From Patescibacteria group bacterium (GTDB lineage: Bacteria; Patescibacteriota; Minisyncoccia; Portnoybacterales; UBA2143), in assembly GCA_018819085.1 (NCBI GenBank), contig JAHJQT010000021.1, forward strand, positions 1 to 15,287: a stretch of DNA of 15,287 nt, in the 5' to 3' direction. Numbering within the stretch: the stretch's first letter is position 1; each line of letters begins with the position of its first letter. The notes beneath the pieces were generated by a model, which worked only from the letters and a program-made list of their open reading frames with translations, had not been told where the DNA came from and made no database searches. The position numbers and the translations under genes are program-made. This document shows, one piece after another, positions 14,309 through 15,287 of the stretch.

Positions 14309-14341
14309 TATATTAACTGGTAGTACCTTTTAGTTAATATA
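14309..14341 (+). promoter_or_regulatory. 10-bp leader hairpin immediately before the SD
   Basis: TATATTAACT (14309-14318) pairs perfectly with AGTTAATATA (14332-14341) around a 13-base loop that itself contains GGTA-G-TACC. The stem ends one base before the extended SD, so it would leave the SD exposed and protect the 5' end, or act as a thermosensitive element. Confidence 0.6.
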
Positions 14342-14342
14342 T

Positions 14343-14354
14343 AAAGGAGGTGAT
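14343..14354 (+). promoter_or_regulatory. ribosome binding site complementary to the 16S 3' end over 12 bases
   Basis: AAAGGAGGTGAT is the full complement of the usual bacterial 16S rRNA tail ATCACCTCCTTT. GGAGG ends 8 bases before ATG 14359. Such a long match is rarely needed for initiation. This genome's own 16S end is not in the window. Confidence 0.7.
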
Positions 14355-14358
14355 GAGA

Positions 14359-14442
14359 ATGGATGGTGTGCGAATGAACAGCCTGATTAGATTAAATCTG
14401 AATACATTTTGCGACACCAAGTCCGCCGCCCTGGGCACCTGA
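14359..14442 (+). CDS. 27-residue peptide ORF under a strong promoter and SD
   Basis: The ORF MDGVRMNSLIRLNLNTFC (continuing DTKSAALGT) is placed with optimal spacing behind the extended SD and is the only ORF with a strong initiation signal in this transcript. I do not recognise the peptide. It has no signal peptide, membrane helix or metal motif. It could be a leader peptide, a small toxin or regulator, or the remains of a longer gene. The +1 frame stays open from just after a TGA near 14398 through the GC-rich segment to TAG 14581, so a +1 shift would yield a longer product, but no slippery site is evident. Confidence 0.5.
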   Translation: MDGVRMNSLIRLNLNTFCDTKSAALGT

Positions 14443-14520
14443 TCGGCCCCGGTCCAGGCCCCAGCCAGGAGCGATGATTGCGCAAAAGATCGTGACATCA
14501 ACCTTGGCATCGGGCCTGGG
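14431..14520 (+). ncRNA. GC-rich segment able to fold into a long hairpin with an alternative stem
   Basis: TCCAGGCCC (14453-14461) pairs with GGGCCTGGG (14512-14520). Inside it GCCAGG (14464-14469) pairs with CCTTGGC (14502-14508, one bulged T), then GATG (14473-14476) with CATC (14496-14499). These three nested stems are separated by small internal loops. Competing with the outer stem, CTGG/ACC (14431-14439) can pair with GGT/CCAG (14451-14457). The base composition is far more GC-rich than the rest of the window. It matches no RNA family I know (not tmRNA, SRP RNA, RNase P RNA or 6S as far as can be seen). Folding is by eye. Confidence 0.4.
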
Positions 14521-14581
14521 AAAAACTCCAAAAAAGGGGAATATCATGGAAAAAATGGCCTATTATTCTGGATTCACTTAG
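14474..14581 (+). CDS. possible 35-residue second ORF in the intergenic transcript
   Basis: ATG 14474 is preceded by AGGAG only three or four bases away, which is close for an SD. The product begins MIAQKIVTSTLASGLGK and ends in YYSGFT. The start lies inside the inner stem of the predicted RNA hairpin. Weak evidence; it may be non-coding RNA instead. Confidence 0.25.
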   Translation: MIAQKIVTSTLASGLGKTPKKGNIMEKMAYYSGFT

Positions 14582-14620
14582 GTGAATTCACATCATACAC
14601 ATTCTATGTCCTCCTAAGTG
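14572..14620 (+). promoter_or_regulatory. mutually exclusive hairpins before the terminator
   Basis: ATTCAC (14572-14577) with GTGAAT (14582-14587) forms a tight hairpin with loop TTAG. Alternatively CACTTAGG (14575-14582) pairs with CCTAAGTG (14613-14620) over 8 bp. TCCTCCT (14609-14615) next to the second arm is complementary to the core of the upstream SD. Confidence 0.4.
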
Positions 14621-14630
14621 TGCGTCCTCA

Positions 14631-14670
14631 AACCCCAGACGATTGAACTAATATATCGCCTGGGGTTTTT
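14631..14670 (+). terminator. strong intrinsic terminator of the intergenic unit
   Basis: AACCCCAG (14631-14638) pairs with CTGGGGTT (14660-14667). After an A-C mismatch, CGAT (14640-14643) pairs with ATCG (14655-14658), followed by a T-tract running into TATTTT. It lies 5 bases beyond the miaB stop of the opposite strand, and its stem could also hinder miaB read-through. Confidence 0.9.
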
Positions 14671-14674
14671 TATT

Positions 14675-15287
14675 TTAATATTTTATAAGATCTAAAATTA
14701 TTCTTTTTCTCTTTATCTTTTCATTATCTGGAACATCATTTTCTAATTTAGCTGCTTTAGTTCCTAACCTGGGGGAATAACGAGCTGTATAAATTTGTTT
14801 AAAATTCATTTCTTTAACTAATTTAACTGTATTTTCAAATTGTTTTTTTGTTTCTCCAGGAAAACCTACAATAATATCAGTAGAAATTATAGCTTTTGGA
14901 ATTGCTTTGCGTATTTTTTTTATTAATTTCTTATAATCTCCAATTGTATATCCACGGTTCATTTTTTTAAGTATTACATTATCTCCGGATTGGACTGGCA
15001 AATGAATCTCTCTGGAGATTTTTTTATTTTCCGCAATTGTTTTAATTAATTGATCAGACATATCTTTAGGGTGGGAAGTCATAAATTTAATTTGAAAATC
15101 ACCTGGAATATTGCTAATAATTTGAAGTAATTTTGGAAAACCAAATTCATAACTATTTACATTTTGACCAAGCAAAGTTATTTCCTTATATCCATTCTTA
15201 ATTAGTTTTTTAACTTCTTTAATTATTTCATTAGCTGGTCTTGATTTTTCTCTGCCTCTTGTATATGGGACAGCGCAATAAGAACAA
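14675..15287 (-). CDS. miaB: tRNA-2-methylthio-N6-dimethylallyladenosine synthase MiaB, C-terminal part
   Basis: A radical-SAM methylthiotransferase adding the 2-methylthio group to i6A37. The gene runs off the right edge; the visible 3' portion begins with CSYCAVPYTRGREKSRP, two Cys of the CxxxCxxC cluster site plus the PYTRG signature. LLGQNVNSYEFG, KFMTSHPKDM, LPVQSGDNVILKKMNRGYT and STDIIVGFPGETKKQFE follow. MiaB is favoured over other methylthiotransferases by these motifs and by nearby miaA. The protein stops at DNEKIKRKRIILDLIKY, where a C-terminal TRAM RNA-binding domain would normally begin, so about 60 residues appear to be missing. The stop is next to the intergenic unit's terminator. 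Confidence 0.9.
   Translation of the reverse strand, partial: CSYCAVPYTRGREKSRPANEIIKEVKKLIKNGYKEITLLGQNVNSYEFGFPKLLQIISNIPGDFQIKFMTSHPKDMSDQLIKTIAENKKISREIHLPVQSGDNVILKKMNRGYTIGDYKKLIKKIRKAIPKAIISTDIIVGFPGETKKQFENTVKLVKEMNFKQIYTARYSPRLGTKAAKLENDVPDNEKIKRKRIILDLIKY

Noticed and set aside
14334..14531. A 65-codon minus-strand ORF across the GC-rich intergenic segment
   Set aside because: It would start at TTG without SD or promoter, and it runs antisense to a unit with clear plus-strand signals.
14288..14670. tmRNA, SRP RNA, RNase P RNA or 6S RNA
   Set aside because: None of the hallmark segments of these RNAs is visible, and the transcript has a strong SD and ORF.

Overview
This AT-rich, gene-dense window looks like a chromosomal segment of a small-genome bacterium, most likely Candidate Phyla Radiation (Patescibacteria/Parcubacteria-like). 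The reasons are short housekeeping proteins (PheT without its tRNA-binding OB domain, a 260-residue FolD), stop/start overlaps between genes, tRNAs without an encoded CCA end, and housekeeping genes with little or no Shine-Dalgarno (SD) sequence. The lineage is an inference; no rRNA gene is present to settle it.

Layout. 1-360: three tRNA genes on the minus strand (initiator Met, Met-CAT, Asp), with a strong promoter and two palindromes downstream. 440-6092, plus strand: a small membrane protein, pheT, and gyrB carrying a 436-residue HNH-type intein. 6100-7495: a promoter and attenuator-like leader drive secE-nusG-rplK plus a 41-residue basic peptide gene, ended by an intrinsic terminator. No rplA follows rplK. 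7500-9137: a cassette with strong SD sites (dCMP deaminase family, thymidylate synthase resembling the archaeal/methanogen type, a Cys-rich 84-residue protein), closed by a terminator. 9165-13176: a dCTP deaminase/dUTPase-fold protein with altered catalytic positions, glyA, folD and gatB. 13156-15287, minus strand: miaA and the 3' part of miaB, the two steps of ms2i6A37 tRNA modification.

The stretch 7527-11725 reads as a dTMP/one-carbon module. The deaminase would make dUMP, GlyA would make methylene-tetrahydrofolate, thymidylate synthase would join the two into dTMP, and FolD would interconvert folate forms.

The least explained part is 14044-14670, between miaB and miaA. It holds three diverged copies of a ~28-base palindromic repeat. 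Next to them is an independent plus-strand transcription unit: near-consensus promoter, 10-bp leader hairpin, an SD complementary over 12 bases to the usual 16S rRNA 3' end, a 27-codon ORF, a GC-rich segment able to fold into a long hairpin, alternative hairpins and a strong terminator. I do not recognise it. It could be a small mobile or regulatory RNA/peptide unit inserted between miaB and miaA.
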